From Ettlia oleoabundans (Eukaryota; Chlorophyta; Chlorophyceae; Chlamydomonadales): a stretch of 60,164 nucleotides of DNA. Below, piece by piece: positions 46,094 through 59,056 of the stretch. A program made the position numbers and the translations under genes. Numbering within the stretch: position 1 is the first letter of the stretch; each line of letters begins with the position of its first letter. The stretch is taken from contig JAAMXP010000568.1 of the NCBI GenBank assembly GCA_019693395.1, forward strand, positions 1-60,164, in the 5' to 3' direction. Under the pieces are notes generated by a model. The model had not been told where the DNA came from. It searched no databases and was given only the letters and a program-made list of their open reading frames with translations.

Positions 46094-49000
46094 ATGCAGC
46101 GCGCCCGAGCGCGGCTAGGAAGCCGGCTGCTGCAACTTGTCGCCGGCGACGGCGGACAAGCTTCTCGCAGCAGCACCAGCGGCAGCAGCGCTGGCGGCGG
46201 CTCGAGCGCGCAGGCTGCGCCTCCGCCACCGCTGGGGCCCCTTGCCCGGCTGCAGCAGCTCGCTCAGCCGCCACTGCAGCAACCGCAGCAGCAGGTATTA
46301 CAGCATCAGCATCAGCATGCCTCCAAGCGCGTGCTGGGAGACCCTGTAACCATGCATCCTGGAACCCTGCTGCTAGGCGGCATGGCTCTGCTTGTGGGTG
46401 GTGTTGCGCTAGGCACACAAGCTGACCGATTGAGCAAGCAGCCTGACCACTTCCAGCTACCGAGACTACAGATGGGATGGGCAGTAGCAGGGGCAGCAGC
46501 TCCAAGTGGCGGCTTGGGGGCCAGCAGCAGCAGCAGCGGCAGCAGCGGAGGAGCAGCGGAGGCGCTCTTGCGCCCCTCGCGGCTTTTAGGTAGGCATTTT
46601 TTGCTGCAGTTACTCGTGCATGCCATACTAGTGTTCTCCTCTGTTACACACTGCAGGTTTCATGCACACTCAGGTTTGTGTATGCTTGCTGGTGGTCTAT
46701 AGCCCTGACACTGCTGCGCTTTTCTGCTGCCGCCCTCTCCAGACTACCTCCCATCCTTCCTCTCCCATTCCCACGCCCAAGCCCGCGGCACGGCCGGGAA
46801 CTCAACAACCATGGAGCAGCGAGGCGGCGGCGCCATGCCGCTGGGTGGCTGCTTGTCTCCTTTCTTCATCAGCGATGCAGCTGCCAAGGCGGCGCCAGCT
46901 GTTGTGAACATCATGGTGCAGGCCAGCGGCGCCCTCCCTGTGGGCAGCAGCGGCTCGGGGTTTATAGTGGACGCAGATGGTGAGCCGGAAGATGACTGGT
47001 TGGTTGGCTTGTTGGGTTGGCTAGATAACTCTGTGGGTCAGTGGCGGGCTGTGGTGTTGGCTGGCTGTTCGTCAGCCTTGCAGGATTGGCAAGCATTCGT
47101 TGGTTCCTTGCTGGTGGGCTGGGCCAGGGAGGCTGGGTGTGGCATGATGGTGCATGGTTAGCGGGCAAAATCGTTGGGCCGCGGGGCTGGCGACGGTGTA
47201 CAACAATGCCGCATCGGGACAGTATCAAAGGTCCTTAGGCCGGTGGTCCTATACGGCTACTCCTGCGCTGGTCTTGTTACTCCTGCCTCTGTCTGCCAAC
47301 TCTGCAGGCACGATTTTAACCAACGCGCATGTGGTGTGTGATGCCATTCAGAAGTTTTACTACGGCGCCGGCAGCGGTGCGAATGGGGCAGGCAGCAGCA
47401 ATGGCAGCATCCCGGGTGTGCCAGCTGGGGGCGGCAGCAAGGGCATCACGGTGACCTTGCAGGTGGGTTGGAAGCATGCGCTGTCCACATCATGAGATTT
47501 CGACTGTCCCTTCTCCCTGCACTAAGTCACCCCAATGCCTCTTCCTGCGGCGTCGCTGCATCGGTGCTCCTTCCCTCCATGTTTTCCATGTTAACAACCC
47601 CTCCCCTCCTTATGCTCCTTGCCTACCCCTCAGGACGGGCGCATCTTTGAGGGTCGTCTGGTGAGCTACGACACCATCAGCGACCTGGCTGTGCTGAAAA
47701 TCGAGTCAGACACGCCCCTTCCCACCGCACGGCTAGGTGAGAGCCAGCTTGGCAGGGATATGATAGTGTCTAGACTAGATGCACCCTGTATGTCATGGTA
47801 ACCGCACAGAACTTGTGGGTAGCTTCTATGCCCCCGTTTGTGAAGCGGTGGAGGCAAGGTTCGGAATTAAAACTTACCACCAGCAACCGAACCGGGAGTG
47901 ACGGCTGCCCGCAACATTCGGCAGATTGACTGTGTGAGAGGCCATGGGCCTGCAAGTGTTTGCCGGGTGCTGCATGCCTCACCACGCCTGGCCCACAATG
48001 CGCCAACGCCACTCCTGTGTTCCTTCACATGCATCCCCTTTCTGGTGGTGGCCAAGACAGTTACAAGCCTGGCCGCATGTTGTTGCAGGGCACTCAGCGA
48101 GCCTACGGGTGGGGGAGTGGGTGGTGGCTCTGGGGAGCCCACTCCACCTGCAGAACAGCGTCACCGCGGGGATTGTCAGGTGAACAGCGGGCACAGCAAG
48201 GCAGTGTTTCTGCTGCTGCAAGCTGCATCTCTCATGCTGGCTGCTGGGCAACGCTGCCCCTGCCCTCTGTTTGTGACGCACATCTTCGCCTGCTTTGGCT
48301 GCATGCTGCTTGTGTGCCACTCAAGAACTCGGTTGCCGATGCTCTGCTACCTGGCAGGTTAAGCACCAGCACTCCTGATTGCGTGTTATCCCTCCGTCCA
48401 CCGCAAAAAGACTTAAATTGCTCCAATCATGCTACACTAAACCCTTGATGTAGTTGTGTGGATCGCAAGGCAGTTGAGCTTGGCTTGGCAGGCGCCCGCA
48501 CCGACTACATACAGACCGATGCCGCCATTAACAAGGTAGGTGGGCAACGGGAAAGTGCGGCAGGGGAGAGTGCACGCGAACAAGCGCACGGCCAGCCAGT
48601 TGGCACGGCGGGATTCAGTGATGCCTGACACAGCTTGCTACACACCTGGATTGAGTATTTAGCCGAACACATGCTCCTGCTCCTGGCTCTCCTCTTGTCC
48701 CGGCATTGCGCAGAATGCTGGAATCATTTATGATCCCAGCCCTATCTCCTACTCACTCTCCCGCATGCCCCTCTGCGCTGCTATTGGTGCAGGGCAACTC
48801 AGGGGGCCCGCTTGTCAATCTGTATGGAGAGGTCATTGGCATCTCCGCAATGAAAGCAGTCGCAGCAGGTGGGTATGTGACTGCGGATGCAAATGGGGCC
48901 TGATAGGGTTCACTGCAGTGTTCAAACCATCGAGAGATCATTACACTCGCGTTCATCCTCTTGTTTTTGGTTCTCCGTGTGATGCACCAAGCTGTTTTGC

Positions 49001-50083
49001 AACAAACATGAAGGGTCTATGCTGTGCCAGTGGCGGTTGCGGTTGGCTGAGCCCAGAGCAAACAACTCAAACACCTGTATCCTCCCTTCCTAAAGTCGCT
49101 CTCTTCCTTTCTTCCGAAAATGCAGACGGTGTGTCATTTGCGATACCAATCGATACAGCGGTGGATGTAATGCGGCAGCTTAAGCAGCACGGCCGCGTGA
49201 TCCGCCCCTATGTCGGCATCAAAATGTTGCAGGTGGGCTGGTTGACTGCACTGAAGGCTGAGTTTAGCTTTGACATCGACATATGCTTGGCTGTGCGGCC
49301 AGCTGATACATGTATGTGTCCGCCACATGAGTTGGACGTGTTGATGTTCAGTTTTTGGACGTGACTTACTTTCATTTCGTGCTGCATTTGAATCCAGTCC
49401 CAGTGCCATTCCATTGACACCTTACTAGCTGTTCACACCCTGCGCCACCGCAGCTGAATAAGCACAATGCGGCGCAATTCCGGCGGCGGGATCCCAGCTT
49501 CCCCTCGGTTGACTCTGGTATACTAGTGCCGGGCGTGCACCCAGGCAGCCCTGCAGAGCGTGCAGGCCTGCGGGCAGGCGACTGCATTATAGGTCAGTGA
49601 TTTGGGCTGTTGCTGAGAAGTGTGGGACCGGTGCTGGGTGACTGCTGGGCAGCTGTTGGTCAACAGGCAAGGCTGGGGCATTGGGATCGGCAGATCTGTA
49701 TAACAGGCAGCAGTCAAGCACACACACAGGTAGGTAGGTGCCTTCAAGTACTGGAAGCTGTGCGAGGCGGGCCAACTCTACAGCTTTGGCATGTGTCATG
49801 TGTCGCCTAGGGCTCCATTTGCAGGCTGTTACATGAGTTGCGGCTCTCGCGAACATCTGTGAGTAGCGTGTCATGCCCAGCTGATGCCTACATACGTGCA
49901 TTGTGTTCTTCATTCCTTCTGCCAGGGGTTGGCGACCGCACGCACGACGTCACCACCAGGGCCCTTATCAAGGCCCTAGGAGAGCACATTGGCAAACCGC
50001 TGCAGCTGAGGGTGGTGCGGCCTGGGGACGTGGTTGAGACTCTGACGGTTGTGGCAATAGAGGCAAGCGACCCGGCGCGATAG
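46094..50083 (+). CDS. DEG14: HtrA/DEG14-type serine protease with PDZ domain
   Basis: Trypsin-fold protease of the HtrA family, most like mitochondrial HTRA2/Omi and plant DEG14, active in protein quality control. Exons are 46094-46589, 46743-46979, 47308-47462, 47634-47736, 48089-48179, 48454-48535, 48793-48868, 49126-49232, 49454-49592 and 49926-50083, giving 547 residues. An Arg-rich start, a Ser/Gln-rich stretch and a hydrophobic segment ([16 protein letters not shown], about residue 90) suggest import and a membrane anchor. The triad is complete: His in TNAHVV, Asp in ISDLAVLKI and Ser in GNSGGPL. A loop of Gly/Ser/Asn repeats is inserted after the His. [12 protein letters not shown] leads into a C-terminal PDZ domain with [16 protein letters not shown]. 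All introns are GT-AG. Confidence 0.93.
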
Positions 50084-50657
50084 CACGCCACTGACTGGCT
50101 TGCTGGCTGGCAGTGGCTGGTGGCCAGGATGCGGGCAAACTGGCGTGGTCGTAGTACTCTCCGGCTATGAAGCGGCAGGTAGTTAGTGGGCTCTGAATGC
50201 TGTACTTAAGTGCGTCAAGGACAGTTACTGATGGATGCTGTGTGCGTTCATGTCCATCTTTGCTACATTTCTACCTTCTGGCAACATTTCAATGCGCTGG
50301 TAACAGCTGTCGACAGCTGCTTTAAAGTGAGAGTATCAGAGCACCAAAACGTCCATGAGAAACCTATGCAGATCTGCATCCCCTTCATGGCACAAGATGA
50401 CTTTGACATGATACTACAAACTAGACAGGTCTGGGTTGCGCGTAAAGCAGTGGCTTATCTCGCCAGGGCCCTGCACTGCGGCGGCACGAAGTGCCTGCTG
50501 CGCTTGCGGGCTGCAGCTGCGTTTCCTGCACATGCCTAGGTGCCTGCCGAGTGACGAGCTCTCAGTTACAAGCTTCGAATTACTTTGAACGGCGTATTAC
50601 CCGGTCGCAACTCGCGGGTGACTCACGAGAGCCCCGCCAACGACCAGCTTCGCGGCC
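50084..50657. other. Intergenic between the HtrA and kinase genes
   Basis: About 575 bp between two plus-strand genes, expected to hold a 3' UTR and a promoter. I recognise no gene, repeat or signal. Confidence 0.4.
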
Positions 50658-53600
50658 ATGTTTCAACACCTCTTTCTGGCTCCTCGACACAAGCAAGGTG
50701 GCGAAGACAACAAACCGAAGCCGCACCGGCTTGCCGCGACAGCAGGCGGGGCGAGTGACAGCCCAAGGGCTGCGCCCACCCGCCCTGCTGCCGCCGCTGT
50801 GGGTGTGCAGCTGCCTGGCGACAGCAGTAGCTGCGCCAGCCCAAGAGGATTGCAGGAGTGTCAGAACTTCAGAGCAGCAGCATTGCCGCCTTACCGCACC
50901 CTTTTAGGTGGATGCAGCATGGCAGGCGGCGGGCAACGGCTGCCGCAGGTGCAGCCGGCAGCAGAGCACCCTGCCGCCAGCTACACCGGCCTTGACGGCC
51001 TGACAAAGATGGGTAAGTAATCTTCAACCAAGCCTAATCCGGTCATCATCTATGTTGCTCGGTATCATGTTAATGTATATGGCATGCTGCAAGCCAGCGT
51101 CATAGCTGCCTTGTGCGTCTTGCTGATCCCGCTGCTTTGAGCTTCCATTGCCGCCCTCTCGCCCGCTTTACCTGGTGCAGCTGAACTGCACAAGGGCAAG
51201 CACAGCACCGTCTGTTCATACCTGGACAGCCATACAGGGCAGCTGGTGGCCGTCAAGACCTACTACAAGCGCACCATGGCCAAGCGCCACTTCCGCTGCG
51301 TGCGGCGGGAAGTGGCCATCAACCGCCTGCTGGCGCGACAGCGGTGCGTGCGCCTTGGTACTAGCCTTGGCCGTCAATCGAATTGGGTGCTGCATTTTGA
51401 CGCGATGCGCAATGCATGCACTGTGCACATGGCTGGCTGCCTGCCGCGCTAATTTGTCGTGCCTGCCTGGCACAGCTGCTCAGCATGCGACGGCCCGGTA
51501 GGCTGTCGCTGCTCTTGAAAGGCAGGTGCGTCTGCCCCAGCCGTGCATGTTCCCGCTTTCACACAGACAGGTAGCTGTCACGTACCTTGCCAGCTTGACA
51601 GCTCAGCTAGCGGCACCCAAGGACATTTTCCGGGGTAGTGTGCAGGTTCACGGGTGCCGTGCAACTGCTGGGTGCCTTTGAGGATGACAGCCACATCCAT
51701 CTGGTCATGGAGCACTGTGCAGGTTGGTGGATGGGGGCTGGCTGGCTGACTGCACTGCACAGCAGTGCTTGTGGGGCGTCCAAGCTGATTGATTGGCAGC
51801 ACGCTGCCAGCTGGCATTTTCAGCGCTTTTATTTGCCCGACACACTTGACATTGCTGTAATGGAATGCAGGTGGTGACTTGTACCGCCGCCTGGTGCGTG
51901 CCAACGGCAAGCTGCCAGAGGGCGAGGTTTGTCGAGAGGTGGTGGTGCCGCTGCTCCTCACCCTCACCTTCCTCCACGCCAACCACATCGTGCACAGGTG
52001 AGATGGGCCAGCAACACATAAGTGAATTTTCAACACCACTCTTTGCATTCTTTTGCACGCTAGTTTTATTTTTGCAAGTGTCTTGTTGCGGTTGATGTCC
52101 GTAGATCTCATGGGTGTTCCTTGTCATATTGCCAGCCTGAGGCCCTGCTTACACTACCGTTTGAAGTCACCAATGCCCTCCTGTGCCAGCCGCATCCACT
52201 GTCGCACCCCCCATCCCGCCCCCACCCCCGCGCAGAGATCTTAAACCCGAGAACATTTTCTTTGCAGCCGACCAAGGTCTCCGGCTGGGTGACTTTGGGC
52301 TGAGCATAGACGCGGCTCGGGAGCGACCCACATCTCGTGTGGGCACCCTGGACTACATGTGAGGGTGGTGGTGGTATGTGTGCATGCTAATAATAATGTA
52401 ATATATATGTGGCTGAGCCAGAGTTCCACCTTGCATGCTGTCAGTTTGTTGGTCAGTAAGTATCGGAGGTGCAGTGCAGCAGTTCCAGAGCAGGATACCT
52501 CTGACACAGTTGTTCTTGCATGCCAGCAAAAGGGACAGGAGTTACGTGCCCTATCAGATTTCACGGTGGTCGCACTTGCAAGGCCACTCGTGCACCCATG
52601 ACACTCTTAGTCGGATCACTGGTTTGGGTGCAGGGCACCAGAGGTGTTGGGCATGCCTTCGCCGGATGACATCCAACGGCTGGGGCTGGCACCTGACAAG
52701 ATCGGGCACTACGGCTGCCAGGTACAGACCACAACTTTGCACGTCACTCTCTGCCTTAACCCCACATCAATAAGAGGGCAGCCATGCCGTGTATCCAGAG
52801 GACTGTGGATACATCCACCGCCCAATGCAAGGCACCTCCAATTCACTGCTGCCGCTTCCCGCTGACCACGGGCCTGCAGGTGGATGTGTGGGCTGTGGGC
52901 ATCCTTACATATGAGCTGCTGTGCGGGCGGCCACCTTTTGAGGTGGGTGAGCATACATGCATGGCAATGTAGAGCTGCAGGTGTTGAGACCATGTGATGT
53001 GCGTACCCCCGTGGCTCATGGCTCAGTGCTGCTGCATGTCTCGACAGGATCATTGGTTTGCAGCAAGGCTCATTTGGGTTGGGGTGGGCTCTAAGGGGTC
53101 GCACATACTTGCCCACGCAATGTCCTATGTCGATTGTTAGTTGCGCACGAGCTGTCCACAAGCAACCCAATTGTGCCAATACGCCAGCAAAAAGGCTTGA
53201 ACTATGTTGCGTCCACTGGCTGAGCGTTGCGTCAGTTTGTGTCTGACATACCTCTCGAATGCTCGACTGTTGTGCCAGGTGGAGAGTGTGAAGCTGACAG
53301 AGCAGCAGATCAAGTTCTCAGAGGTGTGCTTCCCTCCGCATCTGTCGCCTCTCTGCCGCAGCTTCATCCAACAGGTGCGCATGCGGCCGTGAGTGGGTGT
53401 GTAGGTGTATACATGCACGTTGGCCGTTGTGCCTCACTACGTTCTGCTTTTCTTTCCTTCGGGCGCGGCAATGCAGTGCTCAACACATATGCTGTGCCAT
53501 TGAGCTTCATGCTGCATGTTTGTGTTCGTGACATGCCACCTGTGCTGTATTAAGGCTCTGACCAAGCGGCCCGAGAGCCGTCCCTCGGCATCACAGCTCT

Positions 53601-55046
53601 TCCAGCATACGTGGGTGCAGCTGCACTACAAGCAGCTCTTGGCACAGGCACAGCCAGCGGCAGTGGCGGCGGCAGCAGCAGCGGTCACAGCAGCAGCCAG
53701 GCTGGTGCACACGCCAGAGCTGCGCCGTACCGCCAGCCAGCCGCCGTCTCCCAGCAAGTCTCTTGGTTTGAGAGAACCAAGCATGCCGGGAGTTGCGGCA
53801 GGCAGCTCTGCAGGGCAGGCGGCAATGACACCTGCAGCGGTAGCGGCTGTACTGGCGCCCTTCCTGCCGCTGTCTCAGGCCAAGATGGCGCATAAGGTGT
53901 GTTGAGCTGAGATGCAGCGGTTTTGCCACTACGCATTTCTTGCGTAAAATGGCACTAAACCGCAGTTAGCTGTAGATACGGGGCCACTGCATGACGAGCG
54001 TGCCTATATCACATACAATCGGAAAACCAATATATGCCTGACAGTCTTGTACCTGTCACATGAAACATGACAAGGCCATCTGCTGTTGCGTGCCTACCTA
54101 ACCCCTACAGGTGCGGCTGCTTTCACCCGGCAGGCCTCCCAGCAGCGGCAAGGCTGTGCGGCCACGTCGGCGACTGTCAGACCCTGTTGCTCGCGTGGCG
54201 CTGCAGCCTGTGCCAGGCACGACAGCAGCAGAAGCAGCGGCAGATTATGGGCCAGTTCCCGCAGCAGCCCCTGCCACGCCACCAGCTGCCGCGGCGATGC
54301 CTGCCTGCGCACGCGACGGTGCTGGCTGTGTTGCAGCGTCCGCAGATATGCAAGATGATGCGGCTAGCGGCGCCGCTGCACCGCACTATTTTGAGACGCC
54401 GGGCACCCCAGGCCTCAAGACCACGCCGCTGCCCCGCCAGCGGCCAGTGGTGCAGCAGCGGGCCCCCATCGGGCGCACGCCGTTCTTGCTGCCTATGTCA
54501 GGCAGCAGTGGCGGCACACCTGGCGGCATCTCGGCACCACCAGAGCTGCAGCCCCTTGCTGCTGGTCTGCGCAGCAAGGCGCCTTCAGGACGCAGCCGCT
54601 TTGCTGCAGCAGCAGAAAACGACGACGCAGCCGGGGCGGCATCAGCAGCAGCAACCCGCTCATCCACCGACATCACTTTGAGCAGCCCTGCTGGGTCCCT
54701 GGCCGCCCGTGCCAGCTCCTTCACGTCTCTGCGATCCAAGGATGGTGGGAGCAGCGGCAGCCTGCAGCTGCAAGAGCGTGCAAGCAGCCTCATGTCAGCG
54801 TTTGGCGGCAGCACCAGCGGCAACATTCAGCTCACTTCTCGCTCCAGCTCTTTCACCAGTTTTGGCGGCGTTAGCAGCGACAACCTGCAGCTGCAGGCGC
54901 GTGCCAGCTCCTTCACTAGCTTTGCTGGCGGCAGCATCGGCAACCTCTCCAGTCTGAGCACCAAGCAGCAGAATGGGGAGGCGGGCGAGCACCCAGCCGC
55001 CGGTATGGTGGCGGCAGCAGCGCATCTGCAGCAATTACAGTTGTAG
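50658..55046 (+). CDS. Serine/threonine protein kinase with a Ser-rich repetitive tail
   Basis: Eukaryotic protein kinase of 789 residues. Exons are 50658-51012, 51181-51343, 51646-51722, 51871-51997, 52236-52358, 52634-52721, 52880-52942, 53279-53374, 53555-53896 and 54111-55046, with all phases closing. The kinase core (about residues 115-390) has GKHSTV in the glycine loop, the VAVK lysine, RREVAI for the helix-C Glu, VHRDLKPEN, GDFGLS, GTLDYMAPEV and VDVWAVGILTYEL, so it should be active. The family is not settled; it recalls Aurora- and NIMA-like kinases. The first ~115 and last ~400 residues are disordered, with HYFETPGTPGLK and then three to four copies of a RASSFTSFGG-type unit. Arg-x-Ser-Ser sites make self-phosphorylation of the tail plausible, which is inference. 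The start codon is the first ATG of the exon. Confidence 0.88.
54690..54960 (+). repeat. Imperfect ~25-residue coding repeat in the kinase tail
   Basis: Four degenerate units of the form RASSFTS-(F/L)-GG-S-(S)GNLQLQ run through positions 54706-54955. They differ at many positions, so the repeat is old or under selection at the protein level. Confidence 0.75.
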
Positions 55047-55202
55047 CGCTCTAGTGTACCTAATCTGCATAGAATTCAGTCTGACCGGAAGTTATCTGCG
55101 CGTTCGGTGCTCCGGCAGGCAGGCGACGTCACCTGCCTTACCTTGATGGCGCCTCACCCCTGCTTCCCTGCACCCTTTGTGTAGATTTACTGATTAGTAC
55201 GC

Positions 55203-58200
55203 ATGCTGTCGATTAATCGGCCCGTACTGTCTACAAGTAAGACTCGTCCCATGTCCGCGCAAACGCACCCACCTAGCGGGATCGTGTGTGCATCAATGCG
55301 ACAGAATCATGCTGGCGTGCCCTCTGCCGTGGCCACCCTTTCCCGAGCAGAGCGCGATGTGTTGCGCGGCAAGAGGGTGGCAGTATTCGGAACGTTCCAG
55401 GCGAGCAAGAGGCTGTTGTAACGCGCCTGTGCGATCGGCGTCCCACTATGGTCACTAGCGCAAGGGTTCCTACACTTGCCACCCGCCGCCGGCGCCTGCC
55501 GCTCACGCTGCATGCCTTGCGCTTGACCGCCCGCTCCCTGCCCCACCTGCTAGCAGTATGTTCTGGACTTTTTGGAAGAACCCCTCGCCGCTGTGTTCGA
55601 CAAGGTACGGTATTCACGCTTGGTGGGTGCTGCACTTTGGGGGCTTCCAGGCTGATGTCAGGCCACCACACGGCATTGTTTAACTGGGGTGATTGTTATC
55701 TGCAGGTCCAGTACTTTGAAGTGCGCCTGAAGCCGGAGACCGCCCCACTGGCCAAGGGCTTTGATGCAGTATGCATCTGTAAGCATATCCACCTAATCAG
55801 CATGCTGTGCTTGAACAGGTTGAGGATTCGTGGGGTAGCCAGCATTCGCCTAATCCACTGGCCATCTGCCTTTAGATGCTGCCACCGGGCCACACGCTTC
55901 TCAACTCGTTATCCCATGCCCGCACTGCCTATGCCACAGTTGTGAACGACCGTGTGAACGAGACGGTCTGCAAAGAGCTGGCAGCAGGCGGCGTCAAGTA
56001 TATAGCGCTGCGCTGCGCAGGTGTGTCCTGTGTTGTAACGGGAGCTCACAGCCCAGCCCACCACTTATGCACCCTCGTGCCCCGACAATCTGTCCTATCA
56101 TAGCACCCACGTACTTTTATTTGCACGTTGTCAAGCACCCACGAAAAGCTGCCCTTGTTCTTTCTTGCCGTCCAGGTTTCGATAAGGTCGACTTGCAGGC
56201 CTGCAAGCGTCATGGCATCAGAGTGGTGCGAGTGCCCGCCTACAGCCCCCGCAGCGTGGCGGAGCACGCCCTGGCCCTCACCTTCTGCCTGGCACGCAAC
56301 CTGCACCTCTCACACCAGCGCGTCACCAGCGGCAACTACACCCTTTCGGGCCTGGTTGGGTTTGAGGTGTGTTGGGCAGGGGCCGGATGCTGGGAAAGCA
56401 GGTTGGGCTGACTTATGCTGCGCACGCGGGCATGATGGACTTGGCTGTGGTACATTGCGTTTGAGCCAAGGGTTAGCGGTGTTCTATGTTGTACAATATG
56501 AGTGGGTTGAAATGGTTTGACGGACTTGCCAGGCGCCAGGCACCATGTTTGCTGGTCAACTCCAAGCTGCTGTGCTGCAGGTCAGTGGCAAGACTGTGGG
56601 TGTTGTCGGCACCGGGCGCATTGGAGCGGAGTTCTGCACCCTGCTTCAGGCACGCTTCGAAGAAAGGCTGCAAAGAGGAATGCTCCTATGCTCCCACCCA
56701 CTCCGCCTGAATTTTTTATTAAGCAAGCTCTGATGATTCGCCTTCATTGCTCACAGCAGCAGGGTTGCACCACCAGCGATCCATCATTACCTGCCATCCT
56801 TCCCAGCTGGAACTGAGGTGCCTGCTGCACCCACCCACCCTCCCGACATTCCCCCAACCCCTTCATGAGCAGGGTTTTGGCTGCAAGGTGCTGGCCTATG
56901 ACGTGTACGAGAGCGAGGAGCTAAAGGCGCAGGGCGTGACCTACATGGGTCTTGAGCAGCTGCTGAAGGAGGTGCGCCCAACTGGGTGCCGCTTTGTGAA
57001 TACGTCTACTGACTGACAGCCTCTGCCTGATCTGTCTCACCGGTAGTGTGCTTCTGGTAAATAGAAACAAATAAAAATCTGTTGCGAGGCCACCTGTAGG
57101 TCGCCTTATGCAATGTTTGTCGTCAATGTACAACGGCGTATGTTTGCCTGGTTGCCCCACCCCTTTGCCTACTAGCTGCAGAGCGACATTGTGTCTCTGC
57201 ACTGCCCGCTGACACCCTCCACTTTCCACACCATCAATGCCGATCGGTGAGGCAGAGCAGGATAAAGGAATTGCTGTTATACCCTTTTGCCTGAGCGCTG
57301 TTAGTGCGCCATTTTTTGCCATTGTTACTAAGCTGCAACTTGAAGTTCGCTGGCTGTTCCAGCACGACGGGTGCGTCCTGGTGCAACTGCAACATTGCCT
57401 GCTGTCTCTTTGCCAAACAGAGTCATTTGCAAAGGGCAGGACGGTTACAGTAAAACGCAGTAGGAAACGTGTGCAGGCTGGCATTGATGAAGCCCACCGC
57501 CATCCTGATTAACGTCAGCCGAGGCGGCCTGGTAGACACAGATGCCCTGGTTACCGCCCTGCAGCAGAACTTGTGAGTGCGTTGGGTGGAAGGGGAGCAC
57601 TGGAAATATATCATTACTTAGCACTAAGCTTGCGTTTTCTCTTCATGCTGGGATATGTGTGCTGTTGCGTGCTGCGGTGCTCTTCATTGCGCTGCTGCCC
57701 ACGGACAGCCCTGGCACACGGTTATTAGCCTGACGGCCAGTTACCCAGAGAGCGGCTGCCCCCCGTGCCACAGGCTGGCGGGTGTGGCAATGGATGTTTA
57801 CGAGATGGAAGGCCCACTGTTCTTCAAGGCAAGAAAAGCATCCAAACCTCTTATTGCTTCTGCTCTGGAGGGCAGGCAAAAAGGGAGGAGGGAAAGTTGC
57901 TTTTTCGGCTATGGTGGCATGCAGTGCGCCTTTAAGCAGCCCTCCATTCATGTCTTCCCTGTGGGTAGTCTGTGGCACTACCTTCCAAGGCTAGAAAGAA
58001 TCCCACCCAACCGCTACCTTGCAGGACTACACACAGTACAGTGCGCGGGAGCGCATGAAAAATTGGGACGCACGCTTCCAGACCCTGGTCAGCATGCCTC
58101 AGGTGTTCGTGACGCCGCACTCCGCCTTCCTCACACAGGTGAGAGAGGAGAGAACTGGTTAAGACTTTGAGCTGCAGGTTTATGATCCTTGTCGATGTGC

Positions 58201-58434
58201 TAGCCTTTGTCTCAATTTGTCTCAATGTGCAGGCGCACTCGATAAATGGTTCATCCAGCATGCCTAACCGTTGTAACATGCCGTCCAATTGCAACCTGTT
58301 TGCCGCCTCCAACCTCCCCTGCCCTTGCTGCTGCCTGCTTGCAGGAGGCGCTGACCAACATTGCGGACACCACGGTGGAGAACCTGGTAGCATGCTGCCT
58401 AGACAGGGAGCTCGTGAACGAGGTCCATGCGTAG
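55203..58434 (+). CDS. ldhA: D-lactate dehydrogenase (LdhA-type), copy 2
   Basis: Second NAD-dependent D-lactate dehydrogenase, paralogous to the gene at 33420. Exons are 55203-55400, 55557-55604, 55706-55778, 55940-56020, 56176-56366, 56581-56649, 56873-56971, 57182-57246, 57477-57572, 57774-57828, 58025-58138 and 58345-58434, giving 392 residues. Motifs are [50 protein letters not shown] and [11 protein letters not shown]. Compared with copy 1 it has ~50 extra N-terminal residues, Ser/Thr/Arg-rich before RGKRVAVFG, which may direct it to an organelle; in-frame ATGs at 55251 and 55296 are alternatives. It lacks the C-terminal duplication. Three introns start with GC (after 55400, 56649 and 57828). 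Some intron positions are shared with copy 1 (after RCAG, GFE, ADR and LTQ). Only 156 bp separate it from the kinase stop. Confidence 0.92.
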
Positions 58435-59056
58435 ATATCAGCCAGATCCAGCAGGTTATACTTTGAATCAATGTTCGGCGTGACTGGGGCCTTTTGTCTT
58501 GCCATTGCATCGCAGTCCCCTACTATCAGAATGCAAATGCCAGCACGGCGCCGAGCGCTTGTTCACCTGCCGCACTGAAATGTGTTACCTGTATGTCTTT
58601 TGTATTATGCTTTCCTTATATTGAACTGCCACACTTTCTGTGACCACCACTGGTGCCAAGGCAGAAACAACAATGGCTGGCACATGCTGGGCTGCTTGTA
58701 GTGTTCCCGCCACCAGATGGGAGGCCAGCTGCTTGCATCTGCTTAGCAATCCCTGGCTGGATTTCGCAGTTGCATTAATGTACGTCATGCACACTACGAA
58801 GCCTACTTAGACTCCCTTTATATGATTTGAGAAATGGTTCGCATCGTGCATCGCGCCCTGGACAGGATGGACAGCCTGGCACTTGGGCCATCCAACCCAT
58901 CCAAACCCAATTCCCGTGTAAATAGGAATTATATCGTGTACAGTGTTGCCCAAACTCCGCGGTCGACAACAGAGGCAATATGCAGCAAGCGGGCCAGCTC
59001 ACAAGCAGGTGCGTTTGGCGCCGCTCGAATAGGGACCATTGCGAACATGACATGAT
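58435..59056. other. Intergenic between LDH2 and the HHL1-like gene
   Basis: About 620 bp, expected to hold the LDH2 3' UTR and the next promoter. TGTAA occurs at 58917-58921, rather far from the LDH2 stop. Nothing else is recognised. Confidence 0.4.
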
